DNA from: Cohnella hashimotonis | GTDB taxonomy: Bacteria; Bacillota; Bacilli; Paenibacillales; Paenibacillaceae | Reading direction: 5' to 3' | DNA length: 64,000 nucleotides | Assembly (NCBI RefSeq): GCF_030014955.1 | Contig: NZ_JAGRPV010000001.1 | Span: forward strand, 186,001 to 250,000 | Notes under the pieces: model-generated | Told to the model about the DNA's origin: nothing | The model's database searches: none | Seen by the model: only the letters and a program-made list of their open reading frames with translations | Shown here: one piece after another, positions 43,446-53,277 of the stretch | Position numbering within the stretch: position 1 is the stretch's first letter | Layout of the letters: the number at the start of each line of letters is the position of its first letter | Translations under genes and position numbers: made by a program

Positions 43446-45920
43446 ATGCTGGACGTAATCGCTTTGGGGGAAGTGTTGGTGGACTTTACGCCTGCCGGCG
43501 ACTCCGAGCAAGGATATCCGCTCTATGAGCAGAACCCCGGCGGCGCGCCTGCCAACGTACTATGCGGACTGGCCAAGCTGGGGCGGCGCACGTCGTTTAT
43601 CGGAGCGGTCGGGGACGATCCGTTGGGACGCTTTCTTGCGACCGTACTGGAGCAGGCAGGCGTAGGATGCACAGGACTGGCGTTTATTAAAGACATCCCT
43701 ACGACGATGACTTTCGTCCATCTGGATCAGGATGGGGATCGAGCGTTCCGCTTCATCAGAGGGGCGGATACGAGGCTGACCAAGGAGGAGGCGGAGCGAG
43801 AGCTTGCGGCCGGATGCCGCGTTTTCCACTTCGGCACGCTCTCCATGACCCATGCCGAATCTGCAAGGGTTACGCTTGAGGCCGTATCGTTGGCCAAGCA
43901 ATCGGGCTCCTTGATCTCATTCGACCCGAACTTGCGATTATCGCTATGGGAATCGCCAGAGAAGGCAAGAGAGGCTATTTTCCGCGGATTGGAAGTCGCC
44001 GATATCGTGAAGCTGTCGGAGGAAGAACTTATCTTCATGACCGGCATGACCGAAGGAGAATCGGGAGCGGAGCTGCTGCTGCGACAGCATGCCGGTATCC
44101 GCCTGCTGCTCGTAACGTTGGGGGAGCGGGGCTGCACGATCAGCAATAGAGCCGCGCAAGCGTCCATTCCGGGGTTTCGCGTCCGTACCGTCGATACGAC
44201 TGGCGCCGGAGATGCATGCATGGCCGGATTGCTCGATCAAATATTGAACGATGGCGTACGTATAGAGGCGCTCTCCGTCGACGATTTGACCAGGATCGGC
44301 CGCTTCGCGAATGCGATGGGCGCGCTTGCGACGACGCGCAGAGGGGCGATCCCGGCTCTGCCCGGCCGACAGGATATCGACAACATGATGAACAGTGCGG
44401 AGGACGATCCCTTGAACGACAAGTACAGACCGCTTTATCACTTCGCGGCGCCCGCTAACTGGCTGAACGATCCCAACGGAATGGTCTATTACGAGGGCGA
44501 GTACCATCTCTTTTATCAGCATCACCCGCATGGCACCCAGTGGGGGCCGATGCATTGGGGCCACGCCCTAAGCCGAGATCTCGTCCGCTGGGAGCATCTT
44601 CCGGTCGCGCTCGCGCCGGATGCGAACGGCATGATTTTCTCGGGGTCTGCGGTCGTGGACCGGCACAATACATCTGGATTATTTGACGGCGGGACGGGTC
44701 TCGTTGCCATCTTTACGAATACGGATACCTACCCCGATTCGCCGGGGGCGGCAGGTGAAACGGATCGTCCGCGCCAACGTCAAAGCATCGCTTATAGCTC
44801 GGACAAGGGGCGGACATGGACGATGTACGCGAACAATCCCGTGCTTGCAGACGAATCCATTACCGATTTCCGGGACCCCAAGGTGTTTTGGTACGAACCC
44901 GGAAAGTACTGGGTGATGGTGCTCGCGGCCGGCGACCATATCCGGCTCTATACGTCGCCGAATATGCGCTCATGGACTTTTGCCAGTACTTTCGGCAGCA
45001 CCGAGGGCGCGCACGAAGGCGTATGGGAATGCCCGGATCTTTTCCAACTACCTGTGGAGAACGACGAAGGGAACGCCAAGTGGGTGCTTCTTGTCAGCAT
45101 CGGAGACGGTCGGCCGGAAGGCTCCAAGACCCAGTACTTCGTAGGCGAGTTCGACGGCATGTCTTTTACTTGGGAAGGCGAAGGCATTCTCTGGATGGAC
45201 GAGGGTTACGACAACTATGCGGGCGTAACCTGGTCGGATATTCCCGAGGCGGATGGCCGCCGGATTCTGATCGGCTGGATGAGCAATTGGAAGTATGCGA
45301 ACGCAACGCCGACCAGCGGCTGGCGGGGAGCGATGACGCTGCCGCGGGTACTATCGATTAAGAAGACCGAGCAGGGGATACGGCTATGTCAGCGTCCTAT
45401 CGATGAGGCACAGGATATTCGCATCGGGAAGCGGAGCTGGACCGCGATTCAATTGGAAAACGATACATGGTCGCATCCGGAATTGACCGGCGATGCTTTT
45501 GAGCTGGAAATGGTCTTCGAAGATGCGCATGCCAAGGAATTCGGCGTCCGCGTTCGCCAGTCCGAGCGAGAAGTAACGACAGTCGGTTATTCGGCGGACG
45601 ACGCGCAACTATTCATCGATCGCACGAAGTCTGGCGAGTCCGATTTTCACGATGATTTTGCCGTCCGTCATGGTGCCCCGTTCGTTCTCGCAAACGGCAA
45701 AGTCAGCATCAGACTTTTCGTCGACCGTTGCTCGGTCGAAGCATTCGCAGGAGATGGCGAGGTCGCATTGACCGATCTCATCTTCCCTGATCCGGCTAGC
45801 CGAGGAATCGAGCTGTATGCGCTCGGAGGGACGGTGAACGTTGCTTCGTTGACGATTTATCCCTTACATGCAAATGCAACGGTACAAAGCGACCGGGCAG
45901 TGCCTGTTGCGTTCGTTTAG
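43446..45920 (+). CDS. Fructokinase-GH32 beta-fructosidase fusion protein
   Basis: An 824-residue bifunctional protein with no stop between its halves. Residues 1 to about 315 are a complete PfkB sugar kinase of fructokinase type, from DVIALGEVLVDFTPAG to the ATP-site motif DTTGAGDACMAG with catalytic Asp256. Residues from about 322 form a full GH32 enzyme: Asp342 (WLNDPNG), Asp477 (FRDPK) and Glu528 (WECPDLF), then a beta-sandwich. The GH32 half resembles exo-levanase/SacC-like enzymes, and all acids are canonical. It can release fructose and phosphorylate it within one polypeptide. An internal ATG at about 44387 has no convincing ribosome binding site. ATG 43446 follows GGTGGAG. Confidence 0.88.
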   Translation: MLDVIALGEVLVDFTPAGDSEQGYPLYEQNPGGAPANVLCGLAKLGRRTSFIGAVGDDPLGRFLATVLEQAGVGCTGLAFIKDIPTTMTFVHLDQDGDRAFRFIRGADTRLTKEEAERELAAGCRVFHFGTLSMTHAESARVTLEAVSLAKQSGSLISFDPNLRLSLWESPEKAREAIFRGLEVADIVKLSEEELIFMTGMTEGESGAELLLRQHAGIRLLLVTLGERGCTISNRAAQASIPGFRVRTVDTTGAGDACMAGLLDQILNDGVRIEALSVDDLTRIGRFANAMGALATTRRGAIPALPGRQDIDNMMNSAEDDPLNDKYRPLYHFAAPANWLNDPNGMVYYEGEYHLFYQHHPHGTQWGPMHWGHALSRDLVRWEHLPVALAPDANGMIFSGSAVVDRHNTSGLFDGGTGLVAIFTNTDTYPDSPGAAGETDRPRQRQSIAYSSDKGRTWTMYANNPVLADESITDFRDPKVFWYEPGKYWVMVLAAGDHIRLYTSPNMRSWTFASTFGSTEGAHEGVWECPDLFQLPVENDEGNAKWVLLVSIGDGRPEGSKTQYFVGEFDGMSFTWEGEGILWMDEGYDNYAGVTWSDIPEADGRRILIGWMSNWKYANATPTSGWRGAMTLPRVLSIKKTEQGIRLCQRPIDEAQDIRIGKRSWTAIQLENDTWSHPELTGDAFELEMVFEDAHAKEFGVRVRQSEREVTTVGYSADDAQLFIDRTKSGESDFHDDFAVRHGAPFVLANGKVSIRLFVDRCSVEAFAGDGEVALTDLIFPDPASRGIELYALGGTVNVASLTIYPLHANATVQSDRAVPVAFV

Positions 45921-45949
45921 TTCTTAGTGTCACGTTCGTGATGTATTCT

Positions 45950-45985
45950 CTCCATCTATCCAGACGAAGGCAAGGTTGGATGGAG
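45950..45985 (+). promoter_or_regulatory. Hairpin between fusion gene and giant enzyme gene
   Basis: CTCCATC (45950-45956) pairs with GATGGAG (45979-45985), with an extra CCA/TGG inner pairing. A short T-rich stretch follows after four bases. It may be a weak terminator for the importer operon. Confidence 0.35.
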
Positions 45986-46005
45986 GGGATTTTCTCTGTT
46001 TGAAT

Positions 46006-46019
46006 TGTAAGCGCTATAT
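46006..46019. promoter_or_regulatory. CcpA cre site before the SLH-anchored enzyme
   Basis: TGTAAGCGCTATAT matches the cre consensus with one mismatch and lies 34 bases before the GTG start. No LacI-type operator is visible here, so this gene seems to be under catabolite control instead. Confidence 0.6.
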
Positions 46020-46052
46020 ATATGATTTGAATCGACTAGGAGGTCAGAGCGC

Positions 46053-49000
46053 GTGATCAAAAAGTCAGTCTCATTCAGTCTTGTCTTATCCATGATCTTA
46101 TCGTTTGTTCTCTCTGCGGGCGGTATCGGAAACGTCGCAAGAGCCTACGCGGAAGAAGCAGCGCCGGTTGAAACGCAAGATATCGCGGCAACATCCGTTG
46201 CGGCTGCCGTGTACGCGAACACGATTGAAAACCCAGGGTTCGAGACGGGGAACATGGAAGGTTGGACGGTGATAGAAGGAGGGGCCTTCGGACCGGACAG
46301 CGTATCGAACGAGACGATGTATTGGGCGGAGGGAATCCCCTACCAGCAGGAGGGAACTTATCATTTAAACGGCTGGAAGTATGCGGAGACGGCTACCGGC
46401 AGAGTGCGGTCCTCCACCTTTACGCTTGAAGGTTCGGGGTGGATTACATTTATGCTTGGGGGCGGCCGGCATACGGATCTGGACTATATCGAGATCCATA
46501 ACGCGGATACGAACGCGGTAATCGCCCGTTACGGCAATACGGAATGGAGCGATCAGAACTTCCCGAAGGTCGAGCAAGGCTTGCGCCTGGCGAACCTGGT
46601 GAAGTACAAAGCGGACTTGAGCCGCTATCTCGGCCAAAACCTGTATATCGACATCGTAGATCAAGGGACATCGGACTGGGGCGTACTGTTTGCCGACTCC
46701 TTCAATACCTACCAGGAGACGAAGCCGAGCGAAGGCATCAGAGCGGACAATTTGTACGATGCCGGCGTTAAGGAAATCGAAAACCCTGGATTCGAGACAG
46801 GGGATATGACGGGCTGGACTGTCGTAGCAGGAGACGCTTTTGGCCCCGACAGCGTATCGAACGAGGATACATACTGGAACGAAGAGATTCCTTACAACCA
46901 AGAGGGCCAGTATCACCTCAACGGCTGGAAATACGCCGAGGATCGGACGGGCAAGCTGCGTTCGACGACCTTTAAGCTAGGCGGTACCGGATGGGTTAAG
47001 TTTAAACTGGGCGGCGGCAAAAATACCGATCTGGTCCATGTCGATGTATACGATGCCGATACCAGCGAGCTGGTGGCTCGTTATGGCAATACTGAATTCG
47101 CCGACGTTAACTTTCCTCATGTGGACCAAGGATTACGACTTGCGAACATGGTGCAGTATCAAGCGGATCTGCGCGCATTCCTGGGTGCGAATCTGTATTT
47201 TGAAATCGTAGACGAGGCCACGAGCGATTGGGGCGTCGTATTCGCGGACGATTTCCAAACCTATCTTACAAGTACGCCGACGGATGGCACGCTTGCCAAA
47301 AATCTGTATAACCCGGTTCGATACGAGCTGCGCAATCCCGGGTTCGAGTCGGGCAGCTTGCAGGGCTGGACGGTTGTCGCCGGCGACGCCTTCGGTCCCG
47401 GCAGCGTCTCTGCCGATACGACCTGGTGGAGCGACAATATTCCATTCGATCAGGAAGGCAGCTACCACCTGGATGGGTGGGCATACGACGAAAGCAAGAC
47501 GGGCATTTTGCGGTCTTCTACGTTCACGCTAGGCGGATCCGGCTGGATCACGTTTAAACTGGGCGGCGGCAAAAACACGGATCTTGTGCACGTAGACGTG
47601 TATAACGCGGATACGGACGAATTGGTCGCCCGCTACGGCAATACGGAGTTCAAGGATATCAATTTCCCTCATATCGACCAGGGGATGAGGCTGGCCAATA
47701 TGGTCCAATACAAAGCGGACCTGTCCAAGCATATCGACGAAAACTTATATCTGGAAATCGTCGACAATGCGGTCTCCGACTGGGGCGTTATTTTTGCCGA
47801 TGCTTTTTTCACCAATCATGTTACCCCGCCGACAGACGGCGTACTGGCCACCAATCTGTACGTGTCGACGACGGAGAATCTGATTAATCCGGGGTTCGAA
47901 ACCGGCGATTTAAGCGGCTGGACGATAGAGGGCGATGCTTTTGCCGATGCTGTAACGGATCAGTCGAGCTTCGGTGACCCTCAAACGCCATTCGGCAAGG
48001 AAGGCAAATATCATGTGTCCGGCTATAGCAAAGCCGATACGGGGACGGGTACGCTAACCTCCAATCCATTCCGATTGGGCGGAACCGGATTTGTCAGCTT
48101 CCTCGCAAGCGGCAAAGAAAATGCCGACCAACTTTATGTGTCGCTGGTACGCGCTTCAGATGGCGCCGTGCTGATGAAAGCGACGGGAAATGGATCCGAA
48201 GCGTATACGCGTGTTAAATGGGACGCAACGTCTTATATCGGCCAAGTGCTGTATGTTCAGGTCGTCGATCAAGATCCGACCGGTCATATCAATGTCGATG
48301 ACTTCCAGGTCCGGGGTACGGGGTTGATTGGGAACTGGCAGCTGAACGAGGAGCAGGGAACGACGGCGAAGGACCAGGTCCGCAACCTGGACGACGCCGT
48401 GCATTATGTATTTAACGATGCCAAATACAAGCCAAATAGCGAACCGCTCTGGAGAGACGGCGTGGCCGGCAAAGGCCTGCTCTTCGACGGATACTCCACT
48501 TGGATCGCAAGACCTTCGAGCGAGATGGCCAAGCCGGGCGATGAAATAACGATTGAATCCTGGGTGTCTCCAAGATCGTACGAGTGGGGCGATCAAGGAA
48601 AGCTGTCTGCGATCGTCAATCAATATGACAGCGCGAACCGCAGCGGATATCTGCTTGGCATGGGGCGTCATGGCAAATGGTCGTTCCAGGTTGGGGTGAA
48701 CGGTAAATGGACCGAAGTCTGGGCTGCGGATAACAAACCGCTTCAGAAAAATGTATGGTCGCATATCGCCGCTACTTACAACAAGACGGACGGCAAACTG
48801 AAGCTGTATTTGAACGGCGAATTGGCGGGAACCGCCACAGCCGAAAAGAAGCTCCCGATTACGCCGGCGAACACCGACTTTATGATCGGCAAGAACAATT
48901 CAGGTGCAGTAATTAACGGCGTATTCACCGCGAATATGTTCAATGGCATGATCGATGAAGTGAAGGTGTACAACACGGCGCTGTCGCAGGAAGCGATTCA

Positions 49001-52000
49001 AAGCGACTATCAGTCGGTGGTGTCCGGGTTTGCGGGAGGCGTCGCTCCGACGCCATCCATGGACTTCGATCGCAGCGACTATGACGGAGACCGATACCGG
49101 CCGCAATATCATCTGATCGCACCGGGCCATTGGATGAACGAACCGCATGCGCCGCTGTATTTCGAGGGCAAGTATCATATTTTCTATCAGTTTAACCCCC
49201 AAGGGCCTTACTGGCATCAGATTCATTGGGGACACGCGGTAAGCGACGACATGGTTCACTGGGAGGATATGCCGGTCGCCCTTGCCCCGGATGGCGGGTC
49301 GGAGACGCCTGACGGCGTATGGTCCGGCAGCGCGGTCGTCGGGGACGACGGCAATCCGGCGCTGTTCTTTACGGCAGGCAACGACCAGGCGACGCCGAAC
49401 CAGGCGACGGGTCTGGCGAGAAGCACGTTTAAGGACGACGGCGACGCCGACCTGAAAAAGTGGGTTTATAACGGAACGCCCGTCACGACGCAAGCTGCGA
49501 ATCTGACTGCGCCGGAAGGCGAAGTGTGGTACGGCAATTTCCGGGATCCGTACGTTTGGAAGGACGGAGATACATGGTACCAGCTCGTCGGATCGGGCAT
49601 TAAAAATGTCGGCGGAACGGCGCTGCTGTATACTTCGGACGACATGGTGCACTGGACGTACCAGCATCCGTTTTTTGTCGGTGACTATGAAAAGTATCAT
49701 AAGACCGGCCAAGTATGGGAGCTCCCGGTTCTTCTTCCTTTAGGCGAGGACGAAAACGGGACGATGAAGTACGCGTTCTTCATCAATCCTTGGTTCGATC
49801 ATTACGACGCAGACAACGTCAAGTATGTCTTCCATTGGATCGGCACATGGGATAAAACGACGAATAAATTCGTTCCCGACCATGAGGAGCCTCGACTGTT
49901 CGATTTTGGCGAGCACTTCACGGGTCCGAGCGGGATGGTAGATGGACAAGGCCGCTCGATTCTGTATAGCATCACGCAGGATCGCAGGACCGAGCAGCAG
50001 CATTCGGATGCAGGCTGGGCGCACAACGGCGGATTGCCGCTCGTGTTGTCCCTGCGCAGCGACGATACCCTTGGCATCGAGCCGATTCCGGAGCTGCAAT
50101 CGCTGAGAGGCGAGCAACTGGTTGACCTTAGCGATACATCCGTTGAAGCGGCTAATGCGAAACTGAGCCAGGTGCAAGGCGATATGCTTGAGATCGTGCT
50201 GGAAGCCAAGATCGATTTGGCAAAGAAGTTCGGCATTTCATTGCGGAAGACGGCGGACGGCAAGGAAGAGACACGACTCTTTTACGATACGGAAAACAAG
50301 CAGCTCAATCTGGATAGATGGAAGTCTTCGCTCGATCCGGACGTACAGAAGGGCATTCAGAACGGGCAGATGGAACTGGACGGCGATGTGCTCAAGCTGC
50401 ATGTCTATCTGGATCGCTCGATGATCGAAGCCTATGCCAACGGGAAAAACAGCATCACCTCCCGGGTGTATCCGACGCGCGGCGATGCGCTTGGACTCGC
50501 GCTGTGGAGAGAGGGCGGCGCTGCTTCTGTGCAAAAGCTGCAAGTCTGGAAGATGAATTCCGCGTACGGGGACACGGTTCAGGCGAGCTGGCCGGCACCA
50601 CCAGCGGACCAGGGCTCGATTGGCGAACTGCCAAACGCCGATTTTGAAAAAGGCGATTTGTCCGGATGGACGGCGGAGGGCAACGCATTCACGGATCAAA
50701 ATATTACAACTGCCAACGACTGGGGATGGGGAGGTCCGTTCAACCAGGCGTGGGTGGCCAAAGACCCCGAGCGTCATCATCTGTGGGGATTTAACCCGGC
50801 ATACGGAGACGATGCCACGGGATCGCTCACTTCTCAGTCGTTTAAACTGGGCGGAGACGGCAAGATCAGCTTCCTGGTCGGCGGAGGCAAAGAGATCGAC
50901 AAGCTTTATGTTGCGCTCGTTCGCGCATCCGACGATAAAGTTTTAATGAAAGAAACCGGCAACGACGATGAAGCCTATCGCCGTATAAACTGGGATGCAT
51001 CGGCATACAAAGGGGAGCTGCTCTACATCAAGGTCGTCGATCAGAGGACTGGCGGATGGGGACACATCAACTTTGATAATCTCAGCGTCCCAGTAGCGAT
51101 TAGCAGCCCGGACAATCCCGACAACGGGACAAACAATCCGGGCAACGGGGGTGCGACTTCGAATCCGAATGCCGATGTCGTAAACCTGCCGCAGGCGGAT
51201 GCAACGGGCAAAATCGCCGTCAAGATCGGGAATGACGCTAAAAAAGTTGTTATCTCCGGTCATGCAGCCATCGATAAGACAAACGTCGTCGAGTTCTCAA
51301 ACGACAAGATATCCATTCGAATCCCGGGAACCGTGCTGTTGAAGCTTCAAAGCTTCCTGTCCGTAGACCAACTAAAGGATGCGACCATTGTGCTTCACTT
51401 GGCACCGGTGTCTGAGACGGATCGCACGGCACTTCTGAATAAGGCGGGGACTAAGGCTAAAGCGGCAGTGACGGCAGCCGGCGAACTGTTGGATTTCTCG
51501 CTCGCGATCGTTGACAAGGAAGGCAAAGAAACGAAGCTGTCTATCTTTGATGAACCGCTTACGATCGAATCGGCATTCGACGGGAATGCGCGCAAAGCGC
51601 TCCTCGGCATGTATAACATTGCCGACGACGGATCGCTCGCTTACGCGGGAGGCAAGATCGTCGGAGACAAGTGGGTTTCGCAAATCTACCATTTCAGCAA
51701 ATATGCAGTGCTTAGCTACGACAAGTCCTTCAGCGATGTGACCGACGCCTTCTGGGCTTCCGGCGTCATTAAGGAAATGGCGGCGAGGCACATTCTGGAG
51801 GGCGTGAGCGATACGTTATTCGCACCAAATCAGGCTGTGACGCGCGCCGAGTTCGCGGCACTGGTCGTACGTGCGCTCGGACTTAAGGCGGAAGGCACCG
51901 CGAAGTTCAGCGATGTGGCGGCGGGGAGCTGGTATGCGGATGAGGTGGCTGCAGCCAGCGAGGCTGGCATTGTAACCGGCCGCTCCGATCTTGCGTTCGC

Positions 52001-52268
52001 ACCCGATGCCATCATTACGCGCGAAGAATTGGCCGTCATGCTTGTCCGCGCCTATGCGCATGCGGCAGGCAAAAAGACGGACGTGACCAGCGGAGCTGAG
52101 TTTGCAGATCAGGCAGCTGTCAGCGCCTGGGCCATGGAAGCTGTAAAAGCGGTAAAGGCGCTCGGTTTTATCAACGGGCGAAGCAACAATCAATTTGTGC
52201 CGAAAGGTACGGCAACCCGCGCAGAAAGCGCGCAGGTCATCGCCAAGCTGTTGGCTAAGCAAGGTTAG
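46053..52268 (+). CDS. SLH-anchored giant LamG-GH32 fructan-active enzyme
   Basis: A 2071-residue cell-surface enzyme. Order: signal peptide (1 to about 33), three tandem 184-residue beta-sandwich domains (about 58-610), a fourth shorter relative (about 611-755), LamG (about 757-1000), GH32 (about 1010-1500), another beta-sandwich (about 1520-1690), an Asn/Pro/Gly linker, a domain of about 180 residues common before SLH repeats, and three SLH domains (about 1893-2071). The nucleophile motif is WMNEPHAP (Glu1030), with Asp1165 and Glu1223 (WELPV). The GTG start follows AGGAGGT. It is probably held on secondary wall polymer and processes fructan at the surface. Confidence 0.85.
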   Translation: MIKKSVSFSLVLSMILSFVLSAGGIGNVARAYAEEAAPVETQDIAATSVAAAVYANTIENPGFETGNMEGWTVIEGGAFGPDSVSNETMYWAEGIPYQQEGTYHLNGWKYAETATGRVRSSTFTLEGSGWITFMLGGGRHTDLDYIEIHNADTNAVIARYGNTEWSDQNFPKVEQGLRLANLVKYKADLSRYLGQNLYIDIVDQGTSDWGVLFADSFNTYQETKPSEGIRADNLYDAGVKEIENPGFETGDMTGWTVVAGDAFGPDSVSNEDTYWNEEIPYNQEGQYHLNGWKYAEDRTGKLRSTTFKLGGTGWVKFKLGGGKNTDLVHVDVYDADTSELVARYGNTEFADVNFPHVDQGLRLANMVQYQADLRAFLGANLYFEIVDEATSDWGVVFADDFQTYLTSTPTDGTLAKNLYNPVRYELRNPGFESGSLQGWTVVAGDAFGPGSVSADTTWWSDNIPFDQEGSYHLDGWAYDESKTGILRSSTFTLGGSGWITFKLGGGKNTDLVHVDVYNADTDELVARYGNTEFKDINFPHIDQGMRLANMVQYKADLSKHIDENLYLEIVDNAVSDWGVIFADAFFTNHVTPPTDGVLATNLYVSTTENLINPGFETGDLSGWTIEGDAFADAVTDQSSFGDPQTPFGKEGKYHVSGYSKADTGTGTLTSNPFRLGGTGFVSFLASGKENADQLYVSLVRASDGAVLMKATGNGSEAYTRVKWDATSYIGQVLYVQVVDQDPTGHINVDDFQVRGTGLIGNWQLNEEQGTTAKDQVRNLDDAVHYVFNDAKYKPNSEPLWRDGVAGKGLLFDGYSTWIARPSSEMAKPGDEITIESWVSPRSYEWGDQGKLSAIVNQYDSANRSGYLLGMGRHGKWSFQVGVNGKWTEVWAADNKPLQKNVWSHIAATYNKTDGKLKLYLNGELAGTATAEKKLPITPANTDFMIGKNNSGAVINGVFTANMFNGMIDEVKVYNTALSQEAIQSDYQSVVSGFAGGVAPTPSMDFDRSDYDGDRYRPQYHLIAPGHWMNEPHAPLYFEGKYHIFYQFNPQGPYWHQIHWGHAVSDDMVHWEDMPVALAPDGGSETPDGVWSGSAVVGDDGNPALFFTAGNDQATPNQATGLARSTFKDDGDADLKKWVYNGTPVTTQAANLTAPEGEVWYGNFRDPYVWKDGDTWYQLVGSGIKNVGGTALLYTSDDMVHWTYQHPFFVGDYEKYHKTGQVWELPVLLPLGEDENGTMKYAFFINPWFDHYDADNVKYVFHWIGTWDKTTNKFVPDHEEPRLFDFGEHFTGPSGMVDGQGRSILYSITQDRRTEQQHSDAGWAHNGGLPLVLSLRSDDTLGIEPIPELQSLRGEQLVDLSDTSVEAANAKLSQVQGDMLEIVLEAKIDLAKKFGISLRKTADGKEETRLFYDTENKQLNLDRWKSSLDPDVQKGIQNGQMELDGDVLKLHVYLDRSMIEAYANGKNSITSRVYPTRGDALGLALWREGGAASVQKLQVWKMNSAYGDTVQASWPAPPADQGSIGELPNADFEKGDLSGWTAEGNAFTDQNITTANDWGWGGPFNQAWVAKDPERHHLWGFNPAYGDDATGSLTSQSFKLGGDGKISFLVGGGKEIDKLYVALVRASDDKVLMKETGNDDEAYRRINWDASAYKGELLYIKVVDQRTGGWGHINFDNLSVPVAISSPDNPDNGTNNPGNGGATSNPNADVVNLPQADATGKIAVKIGNDAKKVVISGHAAIDKTNVVEFSNDKISIRIPGTVLLKLQSFLSVDQLKDATIVLHLAPVSETDRTALLNKAGTKAKAAVTAAGELLDFSLAIVDKEGKETKLSIFDEPLTIESAFDGNARKALLGMYNIADDGSLAYAGGKIVGDKWVSQIYHFSKYAVLSYDKSFSDVTDAFWASGVIKEMAARHILEGVSDTLFAPNQAVTRAEFAALVVRALGLKAEGTAKFSDVAAGSWYADEVAAASEAGIVTGRSDLAFAPDAIITREELAVMLVRAYAHAAGKKTDVTSGAEFADQAAVSAWAMEAVKAVKALGFINGRSNNQFVPKGTATRAESAQVIAKLLAKQG
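46221..47880 (+). repeat. Three in-frame 552-bp tandem repeats
   Basis: The NPGFE motif recurs at residues 60, 244 and 428, an exact period of 184 codons, and again near 612 in a shorter unit. The units encode carbohydrate-binding-type beta-sandwiches. Confidence 0.8.
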
Positions 52269-52290
52269 TTTACGCCGCCTTTGATTGACG

Positions 52291-52332
52291 GCCGGCCCCT
52301 CTATCGTCTTCTTAGACTTTAGGGGGGCCGGC
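52291..52332. terminator. Bidirectional terminator between convergent genes
   Basis: GCCGGCCCCT (52291-52300) pairs with AGGGGGGCCGGC (52321-52332) around a T-rich loop. It ends the giant enzyme gene and reaches the end of the convergent MerR gene. Confidence 0.7.
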
Positions 52333-53162
52333 TATATCAATGGGATCCTTATTTCCGCCAGATGTTCGTTCTCGTTTCTCACAATGAAACTGCTGACAAT
52401 CGAGGTCATGACGATATCGCCTCTAATCGTGAGACGATGGTCGGCGATAAACTTTTTGATCTCTGAGAATACCTGCATCAGATTTTCGATCTTCCCCTTA
52501 TGGTAGGCGACAATACAGACGCCAAGCGGGTAATCTCCAATGCCGTCTCCACGGAATTGTCGCTCGAGAGGCAGAATGACCTTCTCGATGTGCCGATCAT
52601 CCGCGGTATGGAAGTATTCTTCGTTATAGATATAAATATGGCCGTGGTTATGGCCGATCTCCGAATAATTCGGATAGCGAGCGACGAGCTCTTGCAGCTT
52701 CGCTTCAAAATCAAACCAATCTTGAACCGTCTGGCAGTCCCCGATTACCCCTCTAATGGAGCCGCAATCGCGTATTTCTATTTCAGGCGCACGCTCAGCA
52801 TTTTCGAGCGGTCTGCTTTTTTCTTCGATGGTATCCAGTATTAAAGAGAGTCTCTGCGCAACGGTTTGCATTTGGGCGATTCTTTTTTCGAACAGCTTTT
52901 GCTGCGTTTTAAGCTTATCCATGGCTTCGCTCAAACTCGTGATTTCCTTGAATTGCTTTGCTTCTTCCAACGATAAGCCTAATAGCTTAAGAAATTTAAT
53001 ATGATCGACTTCAACGAACTGCTCTTCCGAGTAGTAGCGATATCCGTTCAGCGGGTCTGTGAGCTCGGGAGACAGCACGCCGATTTGGTCGTAATATCGA
53101 AGCGTTTGCGTATCGATATTTTTGATTTTCGCAAGCTCCCCGATTTTAAATTTCTTTTTCAA
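52332..53162 (-). CDS. MerR-family regulator with GyrI-like effector domain
   Basis: A 276-residue BmrR-like regulator. A MerR winged helix (residues 1-75, KIGELAKIKNIDTQTLRYYDQIG) and a dimerisation coiled coil (about 78-120) lead to a GyrI-like small-molecule-binding domain. The TTG start follows GAGGAGAG. It is divergent from the GH172 gene. The gap contains a promoter with the long 19-base spacer and central dyad that MerR proteins activate by DNA twisting. The effector is probably a fructan-derived compound (inference). Confidence 0.87.
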   Translation of the reverse strand: MKKKFKIGELAKIKNIDTQTLRYYDQIGVLSPELTDPLNGYRYYSEEQFVEVDHIKFLKLLGLSLEEAKQFKEITSLSEAMDKLKTQQKLFEKRIAQMQTVAQRLSLILDTIEEKSRPLENAERAPEIEIRDCGSIRGVIGDCQTVQDWFDFEAKLQELVARYPNYSEIGHNHGHIYIYNEEYFHTADDRHIEKVILPLERQFRGDGIGDYPLGVCIVAYHKGKIENLMQVFSEIKKFIADHRLTIRGDIVMTSIVSSFIVRNENEHLAEIRIPLI

Positions 53163-53190
53163 GGATGTCTCTCCTCTTGGAAATATGCCA

Positions 53191-53221
53191 TTGACCTTAT
53201 AGCAACTATAAGGTTTATACT
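53191..53221 (+). promoter_or_regulatory. MerR-type 19-bp-spacer promoter with central dyad
   Basis: TTGACC (53191-53196) and TATACT (53216-53221) are 19 bases apart. CCTTATAG (53195-53202) and CTATAAGG (53206-53213) form a perfect dyad across the spacer. This is the classical arrangement for MerR-activated promoters and reads toward the GH172 gene. Confidence 0.85.
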
Positions 53222-53277
53222 GCGGATGATCAAGGAATTCGCTTACAACCTCTTAAGATTTGAAAGGGCGTGAGGAC

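Noticed and set aside
44387..45920. Separate GH32 gene starting inside the fructokinase frame
   Set aside because: The internal ATGs have no convincing ribosome binding site and no stop separates the domains, so a fusion is the better reading.
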